This document shows positions 14,764 to 23,301 of a stretch of 32,770 nt of DNA, one piece after another. Source of the DNA: Gemmatimonadaceae bacterium (GTDB taxonomy: Bacteria > Gemmatimonadota > Gemmatimonadetes > Gemmatimonadales > Gemmatimonadaceae). A program made the position numbers and the translations under genes. Within the stretch, counting starts at the first letter, position 1. Each line of letters begins with the position of its first letter. A model generated the notes under the pieces. It had not been told where the DNA came from. It saw only the letters and a program-made list of their open reading frames with translations, and did no database searches. The stretch spans positions 1 to 32,770 of the forward strand of contig JAICJQ010000030.1 of NCBI GenBank assembly GCA_025928335.1, written 5' to 3'.

Positions 14764-17487
14764 ATGTACCGCCGCGCCTTTCGCCTCCAGCTCCGTCGCC
14801 CGGACGCGGTGCAGTCGGAGGTCGATAACGAGATCGCGCTGCATCTCGAGCTGCGCATCGCCCAGCTCATGGAAACGGGACTGTCGCGCGGCGAAGCAGC
14901 TCGCATCGCTCAGGAGCGATTTGGGCCGATCGACGATGCGCGGGAGCTGCTCGGATCGCTCGCCACGACGAGGGAAACGCACATGGCACTCACCGAACGG
15001 GTCGACGCCCTGCGTCAGGATCTCGCCCATTCCATGCGGCAAATTCGCCGCTCTCCGGGCTTCGCCGCCGCCGTGATCGCGACGCTCGGCCTCGGCATCG
15101 GCGCCAACGCCACGATGTTCGGCGCGATCGATCAGCTCCTCTTGCGACCACCGGCACACGTCGCGGACCCTGCGCGCGTCGTCACTGCGTCGATGCTCCG
15201 CAAGACGAGCCCCGGGCCGCAGCTGGTGCTGTCGTTCGCGATCTACCACGACCTTCGCCAAACCCCGGCCGCTTTCGAGACCGTCGGTCTCTTTCGCGGC
15301 GCGAGCATGGACGTCGGTTCCGGCGTGGAAACGAAGTCGGTAAGCGCCGCCCTGGTGTCCGCCGACTTCTTCCGCGCGCTCGGCACTCGCCCGGCACTCG
15401 GACGCTTCTTCAGTGAGACAGAAGCCGGAGACGCGCCCGCCGAGCCGGTCGCGGTCGTCGGCTATGACTACTGGCAGCGAGAGCTCAACGGCGACGCAGG
15501 AGTCATCGGCCGTCAACTCGTTGTCGCGGGACGGCCACACCAGATTATTGGCGTCGCTCCGCGGGACTTTCGCGGCCTGGGCCTTTCGCCGATCGACATA
15601 TTCGCGCCGGTGACCGACGGCATGTCGGCGCAAGTCATCGCCGGCCTGATGCGCCAACGGCAGACGTTCGCCTACATCATCGTCGCGCGGCTCAAACCGG
15701 GTGTCTCGACGCGGAGCGCCGAGGAGGAGGCGACCGCCGCGGTGATCTCCGGGTACCGGCAAGGCGGCGCGACGGAGAAGCAGGTTGCGGCGATGTCGCC
15801 GCGTATCGCCCTCACATCCGCGCTTCCACGGGATGCTCGCCGCGGCCAACCCGAGTCACGCGTCTCGATATTGCTCGGCACCGTGTCGTTGTTCGTGCTG
15901 CTCCTCGCCTGCGCGAACGTCGTGAATCTGCAGCTCGCGCGAGCCGTGCGCCGGAGACGCGAAATCGCCGTGAGAGTGGCACTCGGTGTGAGCCGATCGC
16001 GCCTCATGCGCCAGCTCCTCCTCGACTCCGTCGTGCTCGCCGTCGCGGGTGGCGCGCTCGGCGTCCTCATCGCGCGCTTCGGCGGCGCGTTCGTCGCGCG
16101 AGCGCTGCTTGGCGCGTCCGTCGCGCAGATTCCGGCAACCGACCCTCGCATCCTGGCATTCACAGCATTCGCGACGATCGCAGCAGGCTTGGTCACGGGC
16201 CTGCTTCCCTCACGCGAAGTCCTGCGGTCCGATCTCGCCACTTCGCTCAAGGAAGGAGCAAAAGGATCCGCATCGCGTGAGACACGTCGTCTCCGATTCA
16301 CGCTCCTCGTCGCCCAATCCGCGCTGGCGACGGTTCTGCTCGTCGGCACAGGGATCTTCGTCCTCAGCCTGCGCCGAATCGAGGCCGTACCGCTCGGCTT
16401 CACGCCCGACCGCGCGGCGGTGGCACGCCCGAATTTCAGCGGCCGCCGCAGCGCCGAGTTGCCTGTGGACGACGCTACACGGCGCGCGCAGATCATCGCG
16501 CAATTCGAGCGTCTGCGTCAGGCGGCGCTCGAGACGCCTGGCGTGTCGCACGCGGCGCTCGCGCTCACGGCACCGTTCGAAGGAAGCTACGCCGTGGGCT
16601 TCCGCCTGCCCGGGCGCGACTCGGTGCCCGTCACACGTGACGGTGGACCGTACTACAACGCGGTGAGCGGCGATTACTTCGAGGCCATCGGCGCACGCAT
16701 CGTCCAGGGCCGCGCATTCACGGAGAGCGATCAGGCGGCCGGCTCGAGGGTCGCGATCGTCAACGAGACGGCCGCCCGACTCTGGTGGCCAGGCGAATCG
16801 GCGATCGGCAAATGCATCGAGCTTGACGACAACAGTCCGCGCTGCTCCGAAGTCGTGGGTGTCGTGCAAAACACGCATCGAGCGCAGATTGTCGAGGACG
16901 AGTTCGTCCAACTGATCGTCCCGCTGGCGCAGGCCGCGCCACTGGCCCCAGGGGTCGTGCTGTTCAGCGTCAACGGCAGTACCGAGCGAGTCGTGGCGGA
17001 GGCGCACCGGCGGATGCAGGCAGCGGAGCCGGGGTTCCCGTACATCAACGTGCGGCCCCTCGACGCGCTCGTGGCACCACGACTCCGATCGTGGCGCCTC
17101 GGCGCGACGATGTTCACGGTGTTCGGCGCGCTTGCGGTCGTGCTGGCGGCGATCGGGTTGTACAGCGTGCTGGCTTACGACGTCGCGGAACGGCGGCTCG
17201 AGCTCGGCGTGCGATCGGCGCTCGGTGCAGCGACCAATCAGTTGGCGCTCCTGGTCATTGGGCGGGGCGTGCGGGCGGTGGTCACTGGCGCGGCACTGGG
17301 TCTCGTGATTGCTGTCGCGCTTGGACCGAGGGTCACAGCCCTGCTCTTTCGGACGTCGCCGCGTGATCCCCTTGTCTTTGCGACAGTGGCGATGGTGCTG
17401 ATCGTCGTGGCGGTGGCGGCGACGCTCGTGCCGGCCGTTCGAGCGGCCCGCGTCGATCCGATGGAAGCGCTGCGCGGCGCGCCCTGA
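14764..17487 (+). CDS. ADOP-type orphan ABC permease (second copy)
   Basis: This encodes 907 residues and starts 2 nt after the PadR stop. Residues 1 to about 75 are the PadR-linked helical prefix (EVDNEIALHLELRIAQLMETG, RIAQERFG). Then come two FtsX/MacB halves: a first TM at about 100-120 (LGLGIGANATMFGAI), a periplasmic core, TMs from about 369 (ACANVVNLQLARA), and a second half ending with the IGLYSVLAYDVAERRLELG motif and the terminal RAARVDPMEALRG. It is diverged from the first ADOP protein but has the same architecture. No ATPase gene lies nearby. It meets the third ADOP gene tail to tail with a 37-bp gap. The exported or signalling substrate is unknown. Confidence 0.9.
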   Translation: MYRRAFRLQLRRPDAVQSEVDNEIALHLELRIAQLMETGLSRGEAARIAQERFGPIDDARELLGSLATTRETHMALTERVDALRQDLAHSMRQIRRSPGFAAAVIATLGLGIGANATMFGAIDQLLLRPPAHVADPARVVTASMLRKTSPGPQLVLSFAIYHDLRQTPAAFETVGLFRGASMDVGSGVETKSVSAALVSADFFRALGTRPALGRFFSETEAGDAPAEPVAVVGYDYWQRELNGDAGVIGRQLVVAGRPHQIIGVAPRDFRGLGLSPIDIFAPVTDGMSAQVIAGLMRQRQTFAYIIVARLKPGVSTRSAEEEATAAVISGYRQGGATEKQVAAMSPRIALTSALPRDARRGQPESRVSILLGTVSLFVLLLACANVVNLQLARAVRRRREIAVRVALGVSRSRLMRQLLLDSVVLAVAGGALGVLIARFGGAFVARALLGASVAQIPATDPRILAFTAFATIAAGLVTGLLPSREVLRSDLATSLKEGAKGSASRETRRLRFTLLVAQSALATVLLVGTGIFVLSLRRIEAVPLGFTPDRAAVARPNFSGRRSAELPVDDATRRAQIIAQFERLRQAALETPGVSHAALALTAPFEGSYAVGFRLPGRDSVPVTRDGGPYYNAVSGDYFEAIGARIVQGRAFTESDQAAGSRVAIVNETAARLWWPGESAIGKCIELDDNSPRCSEVVGVVQNTHRAQIVEDEFVQLIVPLAQAAPLAPGVVLFSVNGSTERVVAEAHRRMQAAEPGFPYINVRPLDALVAPRLRSWRLGATMFTVFGALAVVLAAIGLYSVLAYDVAERRLELGVRSALGAATNQLALLVIGRGVRAVVTGAALGLVIAVALGPRVTALLFRTSPRDPLVFATVAMVLIVVAVAATLVPAVRAARVDPMEALRGAP

Positions 17488-17524
17488 GCCTGTCGGGCGC
17501 ATCACGCGTCACCCCTCTAGGCCG

Positions 17525-19990
17525 TCAAGCCGATCGCAGCGCACCGAGCGGATCGACCCCACTCGCTCGACGCGCCGGTACCCACACCGCGACGAGGGCA
17601 ATGGCGGCGAGCAGGAGCGGCACGCCGAGGAAGACGAGCGGGTCTCGCGCCTCCACGCCGAATAATAGAGTACTCATGTAGCGCGACAGTCCGTACGCGG
17701 CAACCACGCCGAGCACTACCCCGATGATCGCGAGACGCATCCCCTGCACCACGACCATCCACTGCACCGTGGACGGCTGCGCCCCCAGCGCCATGCGAAC
17801 GCCGATCTCCCGCGTTCGCTGCTGAACCGCGTACGCCATCACGCCGTAGATGCCGATCGCGGCGAGAACGAGCGCCGCGAGGGCGAAGGTCGTCATGAGC
17901 AGCGTGTTGAACCGCTCGCGCGACGTCGAGCGCGACACGATCTGATCCATCGTGCGCACGTCGGCGGTCGGAAGGCCTGTCGCCTGGCGAATCTGTGCCT
18001 GAACGGCCTGGCTCACCTGCATCGGCGGAACGTGCGTGCGAACGACCCACGACATGGTGCCGATGCTCGCGTTCAGCTTCGTGACGGCGTCGGGGACTTG
18101 ACCCTGCGGCACGAACATCTTCGGCCCCGGATCCTGATTCAGCCCGTTGTCTCGACTATCGGCCACCACGCCGATGATTTCGCGGTCGGGCTCGGATGCG
18201 AACTCCTTCATGCCGCCGCGACCGATGGCGAGGTGCTGCCCGATCGGGGTTTCGTTCTTGAAGAACTCCTTCGCCATCGATTCGTTGATCACGACGACCG
18301 GCGTCGCGCCGGCATTGTCGAGGTATGTGAACGTCCGCCCCTGCAGCACCTTGATCTTGAAGACGTCGAAGTAATCGGGGGACAAGGTCGTCCAGGCTCC
18401 GCCACCATGGAACGGTCCGTTGTCGAGCGGCCGTCCGACGATTCTGAATCCCAATCCGAAGCCGCCTTGCAGCGGAAGACAGCATGCCGCGCTCGCTTGC
18501 TCGACGCCCGGCACCGTTTTGATCCGTTCGGTCGCGTCGCGAATCGCCTGATCGATCGAGGCCGAAGTCTGAAAGCGCGGACCGGTAAACGACGTCTGCA
18601 TCGTGAGCACATTGGTCGCGTCGAACCCGGGTTGCACCGAGCGAATGGCGAGCGACGTGCGAATGAGCAATGCCGACGCGATCACCAACGTCAACGCAAG
18701 TCCAACCTCGACCACCACCAGCACCGAGCGCACGCTCACGCCGCGCCCGCCACCGGACGCTCCGGTTCCGTCGCGGAGCGTTCCACTCAGGTTCTGCCGA
18801 GCGGCATGAAGGGCGGGCATGACACCGAACAACAAGCCCGTGCCGACTGAAACCGCGGCGGTGAAGGCGAGGAGGCGCCAGTCGACTTGAACGCCGGTCC
18901 CGCTTTGCCCGACGCGCGGCAAATTCGCGGTGTTGATGGAGAGCAGCCAGTGAATGCCGGCGAGCCCGAGTGCGAGACCGAGCGCGCCGCCGATCACGCC
19001 GATCAACACGCTTTCCGTCATCAACTGCCGGACGATGCGTCCCTGGTTGGCGCCCATTGCCGCGCGAATCGCCATCTCCCGCCGTCGCACCGTCGAGCGC
19101 ACGAGCAACAGGTTGGCAACGTTGGCGCATGAAATCAGCAAAACGCCGGCAACGGCGGCGAGCAGTATGAACATGAGGGTTCTTGCGTTGCGCACGAACA
19201 CCTTCTGCACCGGCTCGACGCTGAACGCTCCCTTCGGACCCAGCGCGTTCGGATACTTTTCCTTGAAGGCGGTGGCTGATTGGGCCAAGCGGGCTTGCGC
19301 CTGCGCGAGCGTCACGCCCGGCTTGATGCGAGCGGCCGAGCGGAAATAATGCGCCTGGTCGCCAGTATTGGGATCGATTTGAAACGCCGTCCACACGTCG
19401 GACGCGTCGAGGAATTCGGTGGGGTCGAACTCCTTGGCCAGCACTCCGATGACCCGGTACGGCTCGTCGCTCAACAGAATCGTCTTCCCAATGACGTTCG
19501 GGTCCGAGGCAAAGCGGCGTGTCCACCATCCGTACGAGAGAACGGCGACCTTGGGTCCATTGGGAAGGACCTCTTCGGTCGTGAAGGTGCGGCCGAAGAT
19601 CGTCCGCGCTCCCCACAGCCGGAAGAAATTCTCCGTAACATTGCCCGAGGTCAGTTGCTCGGGGCTGTCACCGGCGGTGTAGTTCACCGTGACGTTGCGG
19701 AACGCCGCCGGATCCTGAATGACGTCGGTCTGCTTCGACCAGAACACGAATTTCGTCGGCGAGGCCCCCGCGCCCGAACCTTGGGGCGACGTGTTCATGA
19801 AGAACACGATCCGGTCGGGATCGGGATAGGGGAACGGTTTGAGGAGGACCGTGTTGACGACCGAGAACACCGCCGTCGTCGCACCGATGCCCAGCGCGAG
19901 GGCGGCGAGCGCGGCGAAGCTGAAGGCTCGCTGGTGCCCGAGCACGCGCAGCGAGTACTTGAGATCCTGGACGAAGCGTTCCATGGCCAT
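17525..19990 (-). CDS. ADOP-type orphan ABC permease (third copy, no PadR partner)
   Basis: This encodes about 821 residues from the ATG at 19990; the ATG at 19984 is equally possible and no clear ribosome binding site decides. It begins directly with the permease unit (MERFVQDLKYSLRVLGHQ) and lacks the PadR-linked helical prefix of the other two copies. This fits the absence of a PadR gene beside it. It has two FtsX/MacB halves: LALGIGATTAVFSVVNTVLL at the first TM, SCANVANLLLVRSTVRRREM in the middle, and IYGVMAYAVQQRTREIGVRM near the end, finishing with ARRASGVDPLGALR. The family is an orphan permease without an encoded ATPase nearby. The substrate is unknown. It is convergent with the second ADOP gene. 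Confidence 0.88.
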   Translation of the reverse strand: MAMERFVQDLKYSLRVLGHQRAFSFAALAALALGIGATTAVFSVVNTVLLKPFPYPDPDRIVFFMNTSPQGSGAGASPTKFVFWSKQTDVIQDPAAFRNVTVNYTAGDSPEQLTSGNVTENFFRLWGARTIFGRTFTTEEVLPNGPKVAVLSYGWWTRRFASDPNVIGKTILLSDEPYRVIGVLAKEFDPTEFLDASDVWTAFQIDPNTGDQAHYFRSAARIKPGVTLAQAQARLAQSATAFKEKYPNALGPKGAFSVEPVQKVFVRNARTLMFILLAAVAGVLLISCANVANLLLVRSTVRRREMAIRAAMGANQGRIVRQLMTESVLIGVIGGALGLALGLAGIHWLLSINTANLPRVGQSGTGVQVDWRLLAFTAAVSVGTGLLFGVMPALHAARQNLSGTLRDGTGASGGGRGVSVRSVLVVVEVGLALTLVIASALLIRTSLAIRSVQPGFDATNVLTMQTSFTGPRFQTSASIDQAIRDATERIKTVPGVEQASAACCLPLQGGFGLGFRIVGRPLDNGPFHGGGAWTTLSPDYFDVFKIKVLQGRTFTYLDNAGATPVVVINESMAKEFFKNETPIGQHLAIGRGGMKEFASEPDREIIGVVADSRDNGLNQDPGPKMFVPQGQVPDAVTKLNASIGTMSWVVRTHVPPMQVSQAVQAQIRQATGLPTADVRTMDQIVSRSTSRERFNTLLMTTFALAALVLAAIGIYGVMAYAVQQRTREIGVRMALGAQPSTVQWMVVVQGMRLAIIGVVLGVVAAYGLSRYMSTLLFGVEARDPLVFLGVPLLLAAIALVAVWVPARRASGVDPLGALRSA

Positions 19991-20085
19991 CCCGTCGTGA
20001 AATAAGCTGTATGTGTGACACGGTAGCCGGGCGAATCGATGCAAGCAACGCCACAATCGTACAGAATTGGTCTCTCCTAAGAATG

Positions 20086-20169
20086 GATGCGCGACAACAG
20101 CAAATCGATGCGGGACAACAGCAAATGGATACGGGACAACAGACGGAGAGACGGGACAACGAACCGATA
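20086..20169. repeat. 21-nt direct tandem repeat, about 3.5 to 4 copies
   Basis: The unit GATGCGGGACAACAGCAAAT plus one base occurs at 20086-20106, 20107-20127 and 20128-20148 with few changes. A degenerate fourth unit continues to about 20169, all sharing the core CGGGACAAC. There are no spacers between units, so this is not a CRISPR array. Short open frames through it encode only repeated LLSRI or QQQ strings and are not considered genes. Confidence 0.85.
20119..20159 (+). repeat. Left arm of an imperfect inverted repeat flanking the GxxExxY remnant
   Basis: The arm begins CAGCAAATGGATACGGGACA and ends GAGACGGGACAA. It matches the reverse complement of 20516-20559 in 18 of the first 20 positions and then with small gaps. 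It overlaps the tandem array. Confidence 0.65.
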
Positions 20170-20254
20170 CCTTCGCGTTTTTCTTGGCGGTGGAATGACT
20201 TTTTCTGAAATCGATTGATGGTGGTTACTCCGTTGCGGCAACGAAGGTAGACCC

Positions 20255-20470
20255 ATGGGACGGCGACAAACGCAGGATCTCCTGCACGGCGAGCTCACGT
20301 CGTCGATCATCGGTGCGATGTACGAGGGGTTCCAGGAGCTCGGATACGGGTTTCGCGAGTACATCTACGCGTTGGCTCTCGAGCAGGTCTTAGTAGCCAA
20401 AGGCCACCGGGTCCGCCGCACGTCGGCCGTGAAGCAAGGGCGCATCGAGTCATTTTCGAGAATCGTCTGA
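20255..20470 (+). pseudogene. Truncated GxxExxY family gene
   Basis: The 71-residue frame starts at ATG 20255. The N-terminal half matches GxxExxY proteins, a PD-(D/E)XK nuclease-like family: LTSSIIGAMYEGFQELGYGF, then the signature GFREYIY and ALALEQVLVAKGHRV. Full-length members are about 120-130 residues and continue with a strand carrying the Asp/Glu-x-Lys catalytic residues. Here similarity stops near residue 55 and the frame ends after a non-matching tail (IESFSRIV). I found no continuation in other frames up to the multicopper oxidase gene. The catalytic half is therefore missing and the gene is probably dead. It lies between imperfect inverted repeats, suggesting a small inserted element. 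Confidence 0.65.
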
Positions 20471-20515
20471 AGACCAGCCGGCAACGGGGTGAGGGAAAGC
20501 AGTTTCTCCCGTAGA

Positions 20516-20559
20516 TTTCCCGTCTCGTCCTGTCTCTTTGTCCCGTGTCCATTTCCTGG
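20516..20559 (-). repeat. Right arm of the imperfect inverted repeat flanking the GxxExxY remnant
   Basis: On the minus strand this reads CAGGAAATGGACACGGGACA and then runs to GAGACGGGAAA, matching the left arm at 20119-20159. The two arms enclose about 440 bp with the truncated GxxExxY gene at the centre. Confidence 0.65.
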
Positions 20560-20657
20560 CCCGGCGCGACGAGGCCGAGCGCCAAGTGAGCGCCGACCTT
20601 GCCACCCTTCTTCCCACAACCACAGATTCACCCATCCCCCACCACTCGAGCACCCTG

Positions 20658-22547
20658 ATGCGTCTCCGCTCCGTGATGCTGCTGTCCGTGACGGTCTCGC
20701 TGTCGGACGCGAGCTTCATTTCTCGGCACGCGCCCCCGCCGGTGCTCGTTCCCAACGACAATACCAGGCCGGCCGGAAAGACGCGCGACGGCGTCACAAC
20801 GATCGAGCTCGACGCGGTGCCGGCAACATGGCATCTCCAGGGCGGCGCTTCGTCGATCAAGGTGACGGACGCTTTCGCCGAGCGCGGAAAGACCGCGACC
20901 ATGCCCGGCCCACTGGTCCGCGTCAACGCCGGCGCGACCGTCCATTTCAATGTTCGTAACAGACTCGCGCGCTCGCTCACGTTCTATGTGCCCACGTCGG
21001 CGGCGACAGAGGACTCCATCGTCGTCGCGCCCGGGGCAATTGGCGATCTAACGACGCGCACCACTCACGCCGGCAACTTCTTCTATCGAGCCACCGACGG
21101 ATCAGCGGTGAGCACCAAGCTCCACATGGCCGGCGCCCTCGCCGGTGCGTTCATCGTCGACACCGTGGGCGCCGCCGGTCGACCGCGCGACCGCGTGATG
21201 ATGATCATGATGACGCCGGACTCGGCGCTCACCCGTGCGGCGGAATTGGTGAATCCGATCACGGCCGGCCAGGGTGTCTTCGCCTTCACCATCAACGGAC
21301 GCTCATGGCCGAATACGGACCGCGTCTTCGCAACCGTCGGCGACACGCTTCACTGGCGCGTCATCAATGCATCGTGGGACGTGCATCCCATGCACCTCCA
21401 CGGTTTCTACTATACGGTCGATCATTTCGATGGAGTATTCGCCAAACGCGACGGCCAGACCACACCCGCCGGTCCGGTGGTCACCGAGCGGATGTCCAAT
21501 TTCTCCTCGATGTCGATCACGTGGGTCGCCGAGCGGCCCGGGAACTGGCTCTTTCACTGTCATTTCGCGGTCCATCTTCAGCCACCGACCTACAACCCGC
21601 ACGAGATCGCGGGTGATCACGCACTCACGGGGATGACCGGGCTGGTCGTGGGCATCCTCATCAAGCCGCGTGGTTCGTCGCAGACGGTCGCTCAGACATC
21701 CATCCGGAAACTTCGACTCATCGCGGTGCGCGACGCGGGGTTTCCCGACTCGGCGCCGTCGATGCGATTCGTCATCGACGAGCAGGGCAAACGCTCAGAG
21801 GCCGGTCCCCGCTTCAGCCCGGCGCTCAATCTCAATCAGAACGAGCCGGTGGCAATCACCGTCGTGAACAGGCTCACGGAACCGACGTCTGTCCATTGGC
21901 ACGGCATGGAGCTCGAGAGCTACAACGATGGCGTGAGCGGATGGAGTGGGACGCCGGCGCAATTGGCGCCCGCGATCGCCCCGGGCGATTCGTTCGTAGC
22001 GCGTTTCACGCCGCCGCGCGCCGGCACATTTATGTACCACTCTCATTTCGACGACACGCGGCAGCAGCCCGCTGGATTGGTCGGCCCGATGATCGTCCGC
22101 GGCTCGAATGAGCCGCCGCGTGAAGACGATCATGCGCTTGTCATCAACGGTACACCCGCGTCGATCCTTCGCGCCGGCCCGATCGCCGTGAACGGCCAAG
22201 TGAATCCCGATACGCTCGTCCTTCGGGCGGGGCATCCGCAGCGCCTCCGCTTCATTGGAATCACGCTGGTCAATCCCAACGCCACCGTCACGCTCACCGG
22301 GCGCAGCGACAGCTTGTTCCGCAACGCGCCCGACACGATGATCGTGGAATGGCGTCAGCTGGCGAAGGACGGCGCCAACGTGCCCGCGGCGGCCACCGTC
22401 CCGCGGCGCGCGCAACAGCTCGTCAGCATCGGCGAGACGTACGACTTCGAGTACACGCCGGCACGCCCTGGAAATCTTCGCATCGAGATTCGCGCTGCCG
22501 GGCCGGCGGGCGCTTTACTCGCGCGCGTGCCGGTCAAGGTGAAGTGA
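20658..22547 (+). CDS. Exported multicopper oxidase with permuted copper-motif order
   Basis: This encodes 629 residues from the ATG at 20658, chosen because a signal-like hydrophobic segment (RSVMLLSVTVSL) follows. Four cupredoxin-like units can be seen. Unit 1 (about 50-170) has the family shape (MPGPLVRVNAGATVHF) but no copper ligands. Unit 2 carries HPMHLHG (His243, 246, 248) and HCHFAVH (300-306), that is the type 1 copper and half of the trinuclear site, with a possible axial Met326 in LTGMTGLVVG after an insertion. Unit 3 carries HWHGMELESYNDG (413-415) and YHSHF (461-463), the other half. Unit 4 has no ligands. In classical laccases the HWHG and HSH motifs come first. Such enzymes oxidise phenols or metals using O2; the substrate here is unknown. 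Confidence 0.87.
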   Translation: MRLRSVMLLSVTVSLSDASFISRHAPPPVLVPNDNTRPAGKTRDGVTTIELDAVPATWHLQGGASSIKVTDAFAERGKTATMPGPLVRVNAGATVHFNVRNRLARSLTFYVPTSAATEDSIVVAPGAIGDLTTRTTHAGNFFYRATDGSAVSTKLHMAGALAGAFIVDTVGAAGRPRDRVMMIMMTPDSALTRAAELVNPITAGQGVFAFTINGRSWPNTDRVFATVGDTLHWRVINASWDVHPMHLHGFYYTVDHFDGVFAKRDGQTTPAGPVVTERMSNFSSMSITWVAERPGNWLFHCHFAVHLQPPTYNPHEIAGDHALTGMTGLVVGILIKPRGSSQTVAQTSIRKLRLIAVRDAGFPDSAPSMRFVIDEQGKRSEAGPRFSPALNLNQNEPVAITVVNRLTEPTSVHWHGMELESYNDGVSGWSGTPAQLAPAIAPGDSFVARFTPPRAGTFMYHSHFDDTRQQPAGLVGPMIVRGSNEPPREDDHALVINGTPASILRAGPIAVNGQVNPDTLVLRAGHPQRLRFIGITLVNPNATVTLTGRSDSLFRNAPDTMIVEWRQLAKDGANVPAAATVPRRAQQLVSIGETYDFEYTPARPGNLRIEIRAAGPAGALLARVPVKVK

Positions 22548-22550
22548 CGG

Positions 22551-23294
22551 TCAGTTCGACGTTCCGCGCCTACCATCCGGTAGTCCCGACTGGCCCTTTC
22601 CCGACCCCGACCGTTCGCGCGCCAAGCGGGCGTTCAGATCTCGACGACCGTTGGCCGCGACCTGTTTGCACGCATCACGGTTGACGAGGGCAGCCGCGTC
22701 GCCGGCATCTCTCCGGGCGATTCGCTCCCACATTTCCGACGCCGCCGGGTGCGGCGTGATCAGAATGTCACACGGAATGCTCTCGAGCACCGAGAAGCCG
22801 TGCTCGAAATCGGAGACGACGGTGGGATAGCGCGTCGGCTGCGTGAAGAGAAACGCGTCATCATCTCGAGCGGCGGCGTCGCTCGCGGCGACTTCCGCCC
22901 CCGTCGCGCGCCGCAATGGCTCGATGCCGCCGGCGTGATCGTAGTGGGTGTGTGAATTCAGGATCAGCTTCACGTCCTCGGGACGAAAGCCGAGGGCGCG
23001 AATGTTCGCGAGAATCCGCGGCGCGGATTCCGGAACGCCGCCGTCGATCAGGATGTGGCCTCGATCCCACGTGATGAGAATCGATCCGACCGCCGCCGTA
23101 CCGACCCAGTAAGTGTTGCCGTAGATCTTCCCGGGCGCGTGCGGTGCGTTGAACTCGGCGCACCTCCTGCACTCCGCGGCGCGCGCCATGGAGTCGGGAT
23201 TCTGCGCGGCGAGGGCGAGCGGACCAGCGAATGCGACGATCGCCGCTAGCGCATAGACGAGCGTCGATCCGCGGGAATCGGCCGCACCCCTCAT
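22551..23294 (-). CDS. B3-like metallo-beta-lactamase with internal deletion, probably inactive
   Basis: This encodes 247 residues with an N-terminal signal segment (about 11-30). The metallo-beta-lactamase core is clear: IYGNTYWVGTAAVGSILI, then GHILIDGG, and the zinc motif NSHTHYDHAGG (residues about 113-123). The end also matches subclass B3-type proteins: DFEHGFSVLESIPCDILITP followed by HP, giving the last zinc His. Between GAEVAASDAAARDDDAF and the RYPTVVSDFE segment, the usual 60-90 residues are absent, including the strand with the GHTPG motif that supplies the third Zn1 histidine. The frame is preserved. Family members are usually about 280-300 residues. It follows the TIR-like gene by 7 nt and is probably co-transcribed. 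It is likely a decaying or repurposed hydrolase. Confidence 0.75.
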   Translation of the reverse strand: MRGAADSRGSTLVYALAAIVAFAGPLALAAQNPDSMARAAECRRCAEFNAPHAPGKIYGNTYWVGTAAVGSILITWDRGHILIDGGVPESAPRILANIRALGFRPEDVKLILNSHTHYDHAGGIEPLRRATGAEVAASDAAARDDDAFLFTQPTRYPTVVSDFEHGFSVLESIPCDILITPHPAASEMWERIARRDAGDAAALVNRDACKQVAANGRRDLNARLARERSGSGKGQSGLPDGRRGTSN

Positions 23295-23301
23295 CTCTCT
23301 T

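Noticed and set aside
16210-17505. 431-residue open frame antisense to the second ADOP gene
   Set aside because: His/Arg-rich shadow frame opposite a well-supported gene.
20086-20169. Possible CRISPR array
   Set aside because: The 21-nt units are directly adjacent with no spacers, and no cas gene is present.
20011-20364. Short open frames on both strands over the tandem repeats (QQQ and LLSRI repeats)
   Set aside because: They are produced by the 21-nt repeat itself, lack ribosome binding sites and have no protein-like pattern.
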